From: Kiritimatiellia bacterium
GTDB lineage: Bacteria; Verrucomicrobiota; Kiritimatiellia; UBA8416; YA12-FULL-48-11
Assembly: GCA_028716365.1 (NCBI GenBank)
Contig: JAQUPZ010000010.1
Coordinates: 62,001-126,000, forward strand
DNA: 64,000 bases
Reading direction: 5' to 3'
A program made the translations under genes and the position numbers. The notes beneath the pieces were generated by a model. That model was given only the letters and a program-made list of their open reading frames with translations, ran no database searches and was not told the origin of the DNA. Position 1 is the first letter of the stretch; each line of letters starts with the position of its first letter. Shown here one piece after another: positions 42,718 to 52,303 of this stretch.

Positions 42718-44265
42718 ATGAAATAATTTCTCTTCTTCCTTTTGTCTACTTTGCGCCAATTCCAAGTTTCGTTGCGAATCAGGCGAAAAGCCCATTTCTA
42801 AAGCTCTTGTGAAGTATTTTACAGCATCACTGTATTTACCTTCCCGAAAACGGATTACCCCGAGGTTATTGCATGCCATTGAAAATTCTGTTGTATATTT
42901 GGAACATGAACTTTTATAAGTAAGCCGCTCATCTTCCAGTATTCTGATGAAATAAGCCTCTGCCTGTTTGTTCCTCCCGTCACGAAGGAGACAACTTCCC
43001 AAACCCAGATAACCACGCAAATTATCGGGACGTAATGAAACCACTTGCCGCCAAATCAATTCTTCTGACTGAAATAATCTATTCCGATTGATTGTTGTAA
43101 CTCCCAGGCCAATTATCAAAGCTGTTGCCAACATAATTACGATTACAGCCCAAACTCTAGGTAATATAGATATTTTACACAATTTTCCTATTATCCATAC
43201 ACCTGTCATAACAAACAATATAACGATAGGAATCAGAGGCAAATACATCCTGTGTTCCGCGGCACAATCAGAGAGTGGAATGATACTTGAACTGGGCATA
43301 AGTAAAATAAAGAATGACAGGCCAACGAACCCGATTGCATTTCGCTTTAAAGCGAACAATAAAGTGAATAGCACAAGAATGCCGAGTATTACCGCCTGCA
43401 GTAATGTTTTTAAAGAAAAAGCTGCAGGAGGCCAGTCGTAGTCAAGACAAAGATCAACGGGCCAGAACGCCAGCCGGATATAATGAAGGATCACCCCTGC
43501 CTGAGTCATTAAATAACAAACAGGACTAGTTGTTATTGCTCCAAACCCCGCAGATGACGAGGATTCATTGGGTACTGACAATAAAGCAATAAGTATTAAC
43601 CACGTTGCCGCAAGCCCTATATACACTCCCCTGTGTTTTCGGAGGGCTTCGACAAACGATCCAGAGATGAAAGTCCGGTCATAAAACAAAACAATCAAAG
43701 GGGCTGTCACCATTACCGGTTTACATGTCATACCTAATGCACACGAGATAATGGCACCTGTGAACCAGTGGTGTGCAGTAACATCTGCCGTGACACCTTT
43801 AATAAAACAGTAAAGGGTCAACAGGTAAAACATTCCCATAAGTGATTCGGACCGCTGAACAATATACGTGACACTTTCTACCTGCAATGGATGAACAATC
43901 CATATTAAGGCAACGATTAAAGAGAATAATGTAGAATTTGCCTGATTTTGAACTTCAAACTTCACCAATCTGAGAGTATTCCGGAGTATTCCGAAGAGTA
44001 ATAATCCTGCAAAAAGATGAATTGTTAAGTTAAAAAAATGATAATCTGCCACCTTCAAACCACTAACAAGATAATTGAGATAAAATGTAAATCCAACCAA
44101 TGGACGCGAGGAACCCAAGAATGATGTCCACAGGCTCTTGATGTCGTTGTTATTAACAATCCAGACATAATCATCAAATACAAACACACCGGAAAAACTA
44201 CTTGTATACACCATGACGCCTGCAAAAATAATAACCAACGGAGCCATCTTGACAATCACATTCAT
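42700..44265 (-). CDS. TMTC-like membrane protein with TPR tail, copy 1
   Basis: The 521-residue protein starts at ATG 44263-44265; a TTG start six codons earlier has no support. It opens with a membrane helix and the family motif SSFSGVFVFDDY, whose acidic pair resembles the catalytic DD/DE of GT-C sugar transferases. About ten further hydrophobic helices follow. The C-terminal ~110 residues hold TPR motifs (LRGYLGLGSCLLRDGRNKQA and CNNLGVIRFREGKYSDA). This architecture is TMTC/DUF1736, linked to O-mannosylation in animals; the bacterial substrate is unknown. It is the last of three tandem copies. Its C-terminal codons overlap the pilin terminator. Confidence 0.85.
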   Translation of the reverse strand: MNVIVKMAPLVIIFAGVMVYTSSFSGVFVFDDYVWIVNNNDIKSLWTSFLGSSRPLVGFTFYLNYLVSGLKVADYHFFNLTIHLFAGLLLFGILRNTLRLVKFEVQNQANSTLFSLIVALIWIVHPLQVESVTYIVQRSESLMGMFYLLTLYCFIKGVTADVTAHHWFTGAIISCALGMTCKPVMVTAPLIVLFYDRTFISGSFVEALRKHRGVYIGLAATWLILIALLSVPNESSSSAGFGAITTSPVCYLMTQAGVILHYIRLAFWPVDLCLDYDWPPAAFSLKTLLQAVILGILVLFTLLFALKRNAIGFVGLSFFILLMPSSSIIPLSDCAAEHRMYLPLIPIVILFVMTGVWIIGKLCKISILPRVWAVIVIMLATALIIGLGVTTINRNRLFQSEELIWRQVVSLRPDNLRGYLGLGSCLLRDGRNKQAEAYFIRILEDERLTYKSSCSKYTTEFSMACNNLGVIRFREGKYSDAVKYFTRALEMGFSPDSQRNLELAQSRQKEEEKLFHKRTTP

Positions 44266-44286
44266 AGGAAAGAAATAATACAAATA

Positions 44287-46380
44287 TTAACGGCTGATTC
44301 GGTAGGGTTTACGTTGCTCATACAATTTGATTCTATTCTCAATTCCCTGTACTACTACTTCAATTTTATCTTCCTTTTGGAATAATCCAACACTCATCTT
44401 ATTATCTTTCTCCGATAACATTTTTTGCATGGCAATCGCTTTGGCTTTTTCCGCTGTTCTTTTTGCATCTTCAAACCTTCCATTATCTGCATATGCAGCC
44501 GCAAGAACATCCAAGGCATGATAGCTCGCATGAAGCGTTGAATCACAAATTTCACGAGCCAACTTTAAAGCCTCAATACCATTCCTGTTTTTATCATCAG
44601 GACTAGTCGCTAGAATCCATGCCAACTCACATCTTGCAGACAGGGAAGAAGGATCTATTTCTAAAACTTTCCGATAAGATTGTACGGCATCAGCAAATTT
44701 ACCCTGTTTAGTGAATATTAAAGCTTTGAGGGCATGAGTTCGTTCTTGTCCCTCGTCACCTACTTGAACCTGCTCCAATTCGAACAAAGCCTGATTAGTC
44801 TTCCCTGATATGAGCAAAGCGAGGCCAAGGTTATGACGTGCAAACCCGTCATTTCGCCTAACTTCCAGTGCTTTTTTAAAATGAAGTACCGCTTCCCCTG
44901 TTTTACCTGAACACAAAAGAGCAATACCAAGTCTATCATGCGCGGAAGACAGATAATGCATCAGAATACTGGGTGCTATTACATAAGCAGACGTTCCTCC
45001 AGTGCGATCAGTAATATCCAGTTTTCGTAATAATGCTCGTAAAACTTGTTCCGCCTCTGAATTTCTTTCTGTATGTAACAACTCCCTTGCTAAATTAGTT
45101 GCTGCTCTAATGCTTTGTGGTCTTTTCTTCACTATGTCCCGCCACATGATTTCTGATGATTGATATACTGTGTTACGACGAATGGTAAGTATTCCAAAAA
45201 AAATAATAACCATAGAAACTGTTATTAGGCTGGCAATAGTTAAGAAATGTCTTTTATTGTATAATTGTATTTTTTGTAACCCATAGTAACAGGAAACAAC
45301 CATAAAAACGACAATTCCGGCAAGAGGAAGATACATCCTATGTTCAAAAGCCATGTCCCCCAAGGGCATGAAACTAGATGTAGGTGCTAATATCACAAAA
45401 AACCAAGCAAACGGAAATCCTAATGCCTTACGTTGTAATATCGCCCAAATCGTCAATACAAGTAATCCGAGAATCAATCCCCCTTGGGGAATGACATTTA
45501 GCACACTCTCAACAGGAGGCCATGAATAGTCAAAACAAAGAGAATAAGGGATAAAAACCAACCATAAATAGTGGACAATCACTTCAGCCTCAGTAAGCAG
45601 GTATGTCCATGACGACATTCTTGTAAACATTATTGATCCCCCAACGGTAAAATCTAAATATGTCCTAAAAATCGTCATAAACAAAACACCTAAAGAACAA
45701 AACATTGCCAAATGAAAACGCCATCTTAAATGAATTATTTCCTTAACTGAACCTGCGACATAAAAATAATCATAAAGTAAAACGATAACTGGCGCGGTAA
45801 CCATTACCTCCTTGGTACCCATTCCTAAAATACAAGCCGCAAGAGACAGATCATGCCATAAACGTTTATAACGCGAATCAGATTCAATACCCCTTATAAA
45901 ACAGTAAAGTGTAAGAAGAAGGAAAAAACCCATCATCGACTCGTAACGTTGGCAGAGATATGTTACACTTTCTGTTTGTAACGGATGGACAACCCATATG
46001 ACTGCTGTAAAAAAGGCAAGCCAAGGCGCAGCATGCTCACATTTTTGAAAAAATGCCGGCATAAGAAGTGTACGCCTTACAATCCCATACAGAACCAAAG
46101 AAGCAAGAATATGGATTAAGATATTTCCAGCATGATAATACGCAACATTCCAACCTCCAATAGCATATGTTAATTTAAAGGTCAGATCGGTAATACATCG
46201 CCATGTTAGTGCCCACGGAAAGACATGCCGTATACTACTGACACCTATAATTGTCTTATAATCATCAAACAGAAATACACCGGAAAAACTGTTTGAATAT
46301 ACTATTATTCCCGCAGTAACCACTAATAACGGTAACAACCATTTCCAAACAGGTGTGACTAATTGTTGTCTAATGTTCAT
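44287..46380 (-). CDS. TMTC-like membrane protein with TPR tail, copy 2
   Basis: A 697-residue paralogue of the genes on both sides. It starts at ATG 46378-46380, eight bases after the stop of copy 3 (an upstream TTG start is rejected). The N-terminal motif is SNSFSGVFLFDDYKTI, followed by about ten membrane helices with the shared VIWVVHPLQTESVTYLCQRYESMMGFF block. The TPR region is longer than in the other copies (about 290 residues, for example DGFARHNLGLALLISGKTNQ and GKFADAVQSYRKVLEIDPSS). It is predicted to be a GT-C-type enzyme of the inner membrane. It lies in an operon with a radical SAM gene. Confidence 0.85.
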   Translation of the reverse strand: MNIRQQLVTPVWKWLLPLLVVTAGIIVYSNSFSGVFLFDDYKTIIGVSSIRHVFPWALTWRCITDLTFKLTYAIGGWNVAYYHAGNILIHILASLVLYGIVRRTLLMPAFFQKCEHAAPWLAFFTAVIWVVHPLQTESVTYLCQRYESMMGFFLLLTLYCFIRGIESDSRYKRLWHDLSLAACILGMGTKEVMVTAPVIVLLYDYFYVAGSVKEIIHLRWRFHLAMFCSLGVLFMTIFRTYLDFTVGGSIMFTRMSSWTYLLTEAEVIVHYLWLVFIPYSLCFDYSWPPVESVLNVIPQGGLILGLLVLTIWAILQRKALGFPFAWFFVILAPTSSFMPLGDMAFEHRMYLPLAGIVVFMVVSCYYGLQKIQLYNKRHFLTIASLITVSMVIIFFGILTIRRNTVYQSSEIMWRDIVKKRPQSIRAATNLARELLHTERNSEAEQVLRALLRKLDITDRTGGTSAYVIAPSILMHYLSSAHDRLGIALLCSGKTGEAVLHFKKALEVRRNDGFARHNLGLALLISGKTNQALFELEQVQVGDEGQERTHALKALIFTKQGKFADAVQSYRKVLEIDPSSLSARCELAWILATSPDDKNRNGIEALKLAREICDSTLHASYHALDVLAAAYADNGRFEDAKRTAEKAKAIAMQKMLSEKDNKMSVGLFQKEDKIEVVVQGIENRIKLYEQRKPYRISR

Positions 46381-46388
46381 TGCAAAAA

Positions 46389-48017
46389 TTATTTTAAATA
46401 CTGCTTTTTCGCACTCGTTAACAGGCAATGGATTTCGTAATCCAATCGTGACTCTGGAATGTTTTTACGGCGAAGTATGCTTTTCAGTCTCTCAATGACA
46501 TTTGCGTTAAATGGCGCAACCTTTAATGCATCTGTGTATAACCTTATGGCCTCATTATCGCCGTTATTCTGATTCGTCATCAATACCGCCTTATTAACAT
46601 TCGCCCGGAAATATTGATATTCAAAAGAATTTGTAATAAAAATGTCCATAATTACCACAGCCCCCTCCCTTAATCGTTTAAGGACATCTCCAGGAATGGA
46701 GGCAAGTACTTTATTATATTCTTCAATAGCCTCCTCAACTTTTCCTGCCTCCGACAATGCAACGGCGAGATCATTTCTCGCCCTCAGATTATGTGGCCGT
46801 TTTCTTACTACATCACGCCAAACTGCTTCCTCGGAATAATAATCAGTATTTCGAATCAATGTAAGAAAAAGAAATATGATCAAAAGACCACAATAAATAC
46901 ACAACCAAACACCTCTGATGATAATTTTGAATCTTGAGGCCAGATACTCTGTTAAATTATACGATCCGACCACAAAAAATACAATTAACGCGATTAACGG
47001 TAAATACATACGGTGCTCAACGGCAAGATCAGCCACCGGGATCACACTGGACGTTGGAGACAATATTGCAAAAAAAGAAAGACCTAAAAAACCCGCAGGT
47101 AATTTCCCAAAAGCGGATATAATGGACCCGACGAATAAAACACCAATCAATAAAATCCATGGCAGCAGAACGAATACTTCCGTTGATGGCTGCCATGAAT
47201 AATCCAGGCATAATGGATATGGGAAAACAGATAAACGTAAATAATAAGCCACAACTTCACACTGATTCGCCAGATAGAGAAATGGGGAAATATGGATAAA
47301 TCTGGACGTCATTCCGATCTCTTTTGCCAATGCAAATAGAAGCAAGGGAATCAGAAGTCCAATTGTACTCCATAAGGCTAAATGAACTTTCCATCTCGAA
47401 AATAAATGTTTCTTTCCGGAACCAGAAAGAAAAACGTAATCATACATCAGAACAACAACCGGCGCCGCCACCATTACTTCCTTGGTTCCCATTCCGATAG
47501 CACATGAAATAATTGATAAATCATACCAAATACGTTTTTTCCCGGATACATGTCCCCTGATAAAGCAATATAAGCTTAATAGGAAAAAAAGTCCCATCAT
47601 GGATTCATAACGTTGACAAATATATGTCACGCTTTGCGTCTGAAGGGGATGAACAACCCATAAGATAGAAGCAAGGCAAGCCAATAGATCAGATACAGCT
47701 ATGTATTTACAAGCAAAACAATCAAGTACCAGCGTCCGGCGAATAATACCATAAAGGACCAAACCTGCCAGTAGATGGATAACGACATTGGTCAGATGAT
47801 AATCTGCCGGCTTCAATTCACCCGTCAGGTAATTAATTTTGAAAGTTTGATCAACAATAAATCGTGGCGATAACGACACAGAGCAGAAATGCCGTATGTC
47901 TGGATTGCCCGTAATGACCACATGATCATCAAATACAAACACGCCGGAGAAACTATTCACATAGGCCAATACACCCGCAGCAACCACGGCAAGCGGCAGG
48001 AACTTTTTCCATTGCAC
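46389..48017 (-). CDS. TMTC-like membrane protein with TPR tail, copy 3
   Basis: The 542-residue protein starts at ATG 48017, with CAGGAG further upstream. It has the NSFSGVFVFDDHVVITGN start, the shared WVVHPLQTQSVTYICQRYESMMG block, about ten membrane helices, and a short TPR-like tail (LRARNDLAVALSEAGKVEEAIEE). Note that the first motif has DDH where the others have DDY. It lies between the radical SAM gene (48069) and copy 2 and shares their strand, so the four form one probable operon. Confidence 0.85.
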   Translation of the reverse strand: MQWKKFLPLAVVAAGVLAYVNSFSGVFVFDDHVVITGNPDIRHFCSVSLSPRFIVDQTFKINYLTGELKPADYHLTNVVIHLLAGLVLYGIIRRTLVLDCFACKYIAVSDLLACLASILWVVHPLQTQSVTYICQRYESMMGLFFLLSLYCFIRGHVSGKKRIWYDLSIISCAIGMGTKEVMVAAPVVVLMYDYVFLSGSGKKHLFSRWKVHLALWSTIGLLIPLLLFALAKEIGMTSRFIHISPFLYLANQCEVVAYYLRLSVFPYPLCLDYSWQPSTEVFVLLPWILLIGVLFVGSIISAFGKLPAGFLGLSFFAILSPTSSVIPVADLAVEHRMYLPLIALIVFFVVGSYNLTEYLASRFKIIIRGVWLCIYCGLLIIFLFLTLIRNTDYYSEEAVWRDVVRKRPHNLRARNDLAVALSEAGKVEEAIEEYNKVLASIPGDVLKRLREGAVVIMDIFITNSFEYQYFRANVNKAVLMTNQNNGDNEAIRLYTDALKVAPFNANVIERLKSILRRKNIPESRLDYEIHCLLTSAKKQYLK

Positions 48018-48068
48018 AACGTTTCTCCTGTAACCCTGTTTAACTTTTGCACCTTTTTACATCTTGAT

Positions 48069-49511
48069 TCAGAACCTTTTTTCTTTTCGTTCCCTGTGCA
48101 GCGCTAAATACATACGGGCAAAATCAACAAAAACAGCCCAAGCGTTGAAACGCATAAACATTCCACATAAATAGGATTTTCGCATGAAAAAGCGCGAGAC
48201 AGCCATCCTTCGCAGATCCATAAGCTGTCGTGCATTGAGAGAATCATTCAGAGGTATCGGCGGACTGTTAACACTTCCAAATTTTCCCCATGCGGGTAAC
48301 GTGATTCCTCTTTCAAGACAATACTTGTAAATATCTGTCCCGGGGAAAGGTATCGCGATTGCAAATGACACATAATCCTGTTGAAGTTCACAAGCAAGAT
48401 TGATGGTGTCCATTGCCGTATTCCATGTTTCTTCGAGATGTCCAACCATGAAATTACCGGCAATAAATAGTCCCGCCTCTCTGGAAAGTCTGAATGCATT
48501 TCTGATCTGTTCAATCGTTATATTCTTCTGCATTCTGTCGAGAATATGCTGATTACCGCTTTCCACACCAAAACATATCCAGCGAACACCTGCTTCCCGC
48601 ATTCGTTTCAATGTCGGGGCATGGATGGTATCAACTCTGGAAGAAACCATAATTTCAAGTTTTTTGTGGTAACCCCGTTCGATCAGAAAATCACAAATTT
48701 CGTTTACTAATTTCCTGTTTACCGTGAATGTGTCATCCTGAAAGTAAAGAACTCTTATTCCAAACTTTTTCACCAGAAGATCAATCTCATCCTTTATTCT
48801 TTCCAAAGGATAGAATCTCAAACCATGGCCGAACACACAATGTGAAGCACAGAAATTACACCGCCCACAACATCCTCTTCCCGTAAAAACAACCCCCAGC
48901 GGTTCCCGATGTCCTGAAACCCATTTATTCCAACCATACGATCGATACATCGAAAAATCGACAAGATGCCATGAGATCGGCGGGAGCTTTGCAAGATTCT
49001 TGATTGGTTGACGTATACATGTCTCTATTATCGCGCCGTTTTTCCTGAAAACAATTCCCGGGATAATGTCAAGTTCGCCCCCCTTTTCCATAAGTTGCAT
49101 CAGCTCTACAACCGTTTCGTCCCCTTCCCCAATGACCCCAATATCAATATCAGGATATTCTTCAAGCGTTCCTTTCGGAAGCGCCGAGACATGAGGGCCT
49201 CCAAGTAACGTGGTAACTTCCGGAAAACGCCGTTTAAGCTTTGAAAAGAAACTCCCGACCAGATCCATTGTTGCAGTCATACCCGTTACACCAACGTAAT
49301 CAGGTCCCATTGCGGCAACATGATCGACAGTATCGTCAATACTCATCCTTATTGCATCTGCATCGAGGACAACCACATTTATATCTTCCTGCTCAAGAAC
49401 CGACGCTATACTTAACAGTCCTAGAGGAGGGAAAACCGCCACAAAATCAATAAGGTTATGATAAGCATTTTCGGAAGAAGGAACATTTACCAGTACAACC
49501 TTTTTTCTCAT
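48069..49511 (-). CDS. B12-binding domain radical SAM protein
   Basis: Protein of 480 residues from ATG 49509-49511, with GAGG upstream; an ATG nine codons earlier is weaker. It has an N-terminal cobalamin-binding Rossmann-like domain (VVLVNVP... VLGLLSIASVLEQ) and a radical SAM domain with CxxxCxxC. In the longer form these residues are C223, C227 and C230, in GRGCCGRCNFC. This is the BchE/HpnP/methyltransferase class of enzymes. The cobalamin part has no evident DxHxxG motif. It probably modifies a lipid, sugar or peptide used by the glycan cluster. It is transcribed first in an operon with three TMTC-like genes. Confidence 0.88.
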   Translation of the reverse strand: MRKKVVLVNVPSSENAYHNLIDFVAVFPPLGLLSIASVLEQEDINVVVLDADAIRMSIDDTVDHVAAMGPDYVGVTGMTATMDLVGSFFSKLKRRFPEVTTLLGGPHVSALPKGTLEEYPDIDIGVIGEGDETVVELMQLMEKGGELDIIPGIVFRKNGAIIETCIRQPIKNLAKLPPISWHLVDFSMYRSYGWNKWVSGHREPLGVVFTGRGCCGRCNFCASHCVFGHGLRFYPLERIKDEIDLLVKKFGIRVLYFQDDTFTVNRKLVNEICDFLIERGYHKKLEIMVSSRVDTIHAPTLKRMREAGVRWICFGVESGNQHILDRMQKNITIEQIRNAFRLSREAGLFIAGNFMVGHLEETWNTAMDTINLACELQQDYVSFAIAIPFPGTDIYKYCLERGITLPAWGKFGSVNSPPIPLNDSLNARQLMDLRRMAVSRFFMRKSYLCGMFMRFNAWAVFVDFARMYLALHRERKEKRF

Positions 49512-49633
49512 TCTCTGTGCCTCATTAACATCATGCATGACAATCTATCAAAACGACATTATGCCACATGTCAGGACCGAGCAACAGCAAAGTCGATCTA
49601 AATAAAACACAATTTTGGATCCCCGGTATGGTG

Positions 49634-49662
49634 TTTACATCCTGCAATAGTTTTGGTATTTA
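49634..49662 (+). promoter_or_regulatory. sigma-70-like promoter of the glycan genes
   Basis: TTTACA (49634-49639), 17 bases, TATTTA (49657-49662). The start would be near 49669, before the GT2 gene at 49698. Confidence 0.4.
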
Positions 49663-49697
49663 AGCATATATAACTTAAGACACAAACAAGCAATATT

Positions 49698-50456
49698 ATG
49701 AGCCCTCAAATCAATGTCACAGGCAACGGAAAAATCCTTGTTCTGATTCCCTGCCATAACGAACAAGGGAGAATCGAAAAAGTCATCAGCCAGGTAAAAA
49801 ATATCATGCCCAGCACCGATATTGTTGTAGTCGATGATTGTTCATCCGATAACTCTGTCGCAGAAGCTTTCCAGGCAGGTGCAAAAGTACTTTCTCTCTG
49901 TACTAACCTCGGCTATGGTGCCGCTCTTGAAACAGGGTACCTTTTTGCGATAAAGAACAACTATGAAACGGTTCTTCAAATGGATGGTGATGGACAACAC
50001 CAGGCTGATCAATTGCCCTGCCTGCTTGAACCACTTGCCGGTGGCCTCGCAGATATCGTAATTGGATCACGGTACATGTCGAATACTGGAACGACTGCCA
50101 CGACACTCACCAGGAGATTTGGTCACAGGATCTTCTCCGGAATAATATTTCTCCTAAGCGGTATGAAGATTTCCGATCCAACATCAGGATTTCAGGGACT
50201 GAACAAGAATGCTCTGGCACTTTTTGCCAGCGGTATTTTCCCCTGTGATTTTCCCGACTCCGATGTCATATTGATGGCAAAATTATGCGGTCTGAGAATC
50301 ACGGAGATTCCTGCCAGGATGCAGGAACGTATCAGCGGAGAATCCATGCATTCAGGACTCAAACCGATTTACTATGGTTTGAAAATGTTATTATCCATAC
50401 TCATAGTTTTATTGAATTTTAACGTTTGGAAAACATGGCGGCAAAAACACCTTTGA
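49698..50456 (+). CDS. GT2 glycosyltransferase, polyprenol-phosphate mannosyltransferase-like
   Basis: A soluble 252-residue GT-A enzyme of the DPM1-type branch. It has the nucleotide-binding start ILVLIPCHNEQGRIEKVI, the first acidic pair DD (46-47) and the metal motif DGDGQH (96-101), with a later SGFQGLNK region. A short hydrophobic C-terminal tail (LSILIVLLNFNVWKTW) could tether it. Enzymes like this make dolichyl/undecaprenyl-phosphate-linked mannose or glucose, the usual donor for GT-C proteins, of which several are encoded around it. The next gene is DUF2304, a common partner. Confidence 0.92.
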   Translation: MSPQINVTGNGKILVLIPCHNEQGRIEKVISQVKNIMPSTDIVVVDDCSSDNSVAEAFQAGAKVLSLCTNLGYGAALETGYLFAIKNNYETVLQMDGDGQHQADQLPCLLEPLAGGLADIVIGSRYMSNTGTTATTLTRRFGHRIFSGIIFLLSGMKISDPTSGFQGLNKNALALFASGIFPCDFPDSDVILMAKLCGLRITEIPARMQERISGESMHSGLKPIYYGLKMLLSILIVLLNFNVWKTWRQKHL

Positions 50457-50492
50457 TATTACCGTCCGTAAACCTAAAAACAGGAGTATAAA

Positions 50493-50873
50493 ATGCTTCC
50501 GAGACAATTAATTGCTTCGATAGTGATGAGCATACTTCTTCTGATCCTCATAATAAGGCTTATTCAGAAACAGCGACTGGATATTGCATATTGCTGGCTT
50601 TGGCTTGCAATTGGATTGGCAACTCTTGTGGTAGTTATTAAATATGAATGGCTTACAAAACTATCAGAAACAATCGGCGCACTCACTAACACAACGACAT
50701 TGTTCCTCCTGGGTTTTTTTGTCGTTCTTCTCATGTGCCTGCAGTTCTCTCTCGCTATCTCAGCACATCGCAGACAACTTAAAAAGCTCTGTCAGCAGGT
50801 CGCTATTCTTGAAGGTACAAATAAAAACGATCCTTTAAAAAACGAATCTGGAGGGAAGGATAAGCACGGATGA
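50493..50873 (+). CDS. DUF2304 membrane protein
   Basis: A 126-residue protein with three hydrophobic helices (ASIVMSILLLILIIRLI; YCWLWLAIGLATLVVVI; TTLFLLGFFVVLLMCLQFS) and the family RLDIAYCWLWL block, followed by a basic tail. ATG 50493 follows AGGAGTATAAA. DUF2304 genes often lie next to polyprenol-phosphate GT2 genes and may help them with lipid carriers. It overlaps the next radical SAM gene by ATGA (50870-50873). Confidence 0.9.
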   Translation: MLPRQLIASIVMSILLLILIIRLIQKQRLDIAYCWLWLAIGLATLVVVIKYEWLTKLSETIGALTNTTTLFLLGFFVVLLMCLQFSLAISAHRRQLKKLCQQVAILEGTNKNDPLKNESGGKDKHG

Positions 50874-52303
50874 ATGTACGGCTTGCCCTGACATCTCCAC
50901 CTCTCTCTCTTAACGAAAGATACGGCGCCTTTGTCGGTGCCGCCAATACCCAGTCGGCTTTTGGTTTGGTCTGTCTTGCCGCCATCGCCTGTCAGGCCGG
51001 GGCCACAGTCGGAATCGTGGATGCTTCAGCCGAAAATCTGACAATTGAGCATACCCTGAATCGGATTTTTGCCCTTAACCCAGATGTAGTTGGCATTACT
51101 TCAACCACTGTCGGCATCACAGTCGCAGGTCTTCTTGCGGAACGAATAAAGGCATCTAAACCTGAAACAATAATAGTAGTAGGCGGTTGTCATGCAAGCG
51201 CCATACCCATTGAGACTTTGAATGAATTTAAAGCATTTGACATTCTAGTTCTCGGCGAGGGAGAAAATACTCTTCTGGATATATTAAAATCCGTCGAGGA
51301 ACAAAAGAGCGTACCACATAACATCTGCGGGACAGCACATAGAACCGGTTCAACAATGGCAATAAATCCATCCCGTCCGCTGATACAGAATTTAGACGAT
51401 TTACCACTCCCCGCCTGGTCACTACTGTACGGTTTTCCAAAGATGTTCCGCCCATCTCCGGCGAGAATCAGGCAATGGCCATGCGCATCCGTAGTCCTCA
51501 CACGCGGATGTCCGAACAGCTGTACTTTCTGCGATCGCTCTGTTTTCGGTAATCGCTGCCGTTCATACAGTCCATCATATGCAGTAAATCTTTTAAAAGA
51601 TCTCAGGAATAATTTCGGAGTTAAAGAAATTCTTATTGAAGATGATACTTTTATTATGTCGCCAAAATGGGTAAACGAATTTTGCAGTCGACTTATTACA
51701 GACAAACTCAACATCAGCTGGTCATGCCTTGGCCGTGCTGACAGAATGACCAGTGATATGGCAAAAATCATGCATAAAGCAGGATGCTGGCACATTTCTT
51801 TCGGAATAGAAAGCGGCGACGAAAAACTTCTTAAAACGACAAACAAAAAGCTTGATATCAAGCAAATCAGAAGTGCCGTAGATTTTTGTAAAGCAGCAGG
51901 ACTGAAGACAAAGGGGTTCTTTATGATAGGATTCCCCGGAGAAACGGAACAATCCATCAGTTTAACCAGGAACCTTGCAATATCTCTACCGCTCGATGAT
52001 ATCAGCATCATGCAACTCACACCTTTCCCTGGAACAGAGATGTATTCAACGGCCCATCTGCATGGACAATTTGAACGTGACTGGCGGAAAATGAATACCC
52101 TTAATACTGTCTTTATTCCTGATGGATTTTCCAGGTACGATATGGAACAGGCAAGATCAACCATTTTACAGGACTTTTATTTCCGCCCGCGTATAATCCT
52201 TTCTCACATTGTCAACATGTTACGCCATCCACATCTTATTTTCCCCATGTTACGCAGCCTCTTTACTTTATTCAGGGTTCTTTTCAGGAAAAACAATGCT
52301 TGA
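50870..52303 (+). CDS. B12-binding domain radical SAM protein, second
   Basis: A 477-residue relative of the protein at 48 kb. The N-terminal cobalamin-like domain runs about 1-180 (AIACQAGATVGIVDASAENL, IIVVGGCHASAIPI). Radical SAM CxxxCxxC is C214, C218, C221 in TRGCPNSCTFC. SAM-binding follows (ISFGIESGDEKLL). It starts by ATGA overlap with DUF2304 and ends overlapping the GT2 gene by eight bases, so it is translationally coupled to sugar genes. It might methylate or rearrange a glycan or polyprenol. The two copies are on opposite strands. Confidence 0.9.
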   Translation: MNVRLALTSPPLSLNERYGAFVGAANTQSAFGLVCLAAIACQAGATVGIVDASAENLTIEHTLNRIFALNPDVVGITSTTVGITVAGLLAERIKASKPETIIVVGGCHASAIPIETLNEFKAFDILVLGEGENTLLDILKSVEEQKSVPHNICGTAHRTGSTMAINPSRPLIQNLDDLPLPAWSLLYGFPKMFRPSPARIRQWPCASVVLTRGCPNSCTFCDRSVFGNRCRSYSPSYAVNLLKDLRNNFGVKEILIEDDTFIMSPKWVNEFCSRLITDKLNISWSCLGRADRMTSDMAKIMHKAGCWHISFGIESGDEKLLKTTNKKLDIKQIRSAVDFCKAAGLKTKGFFMIGFPGETEQSISLTRNLAISLPLDDISIMQLTPFPGTEMYSTAHLHGQFERDWRKMNTLNTVFIPDGFSRYDMEQARSTILQDFYFRPRIILSHIVNMLRHPHLIFPMLRSLFTLFRVLFRKNNA

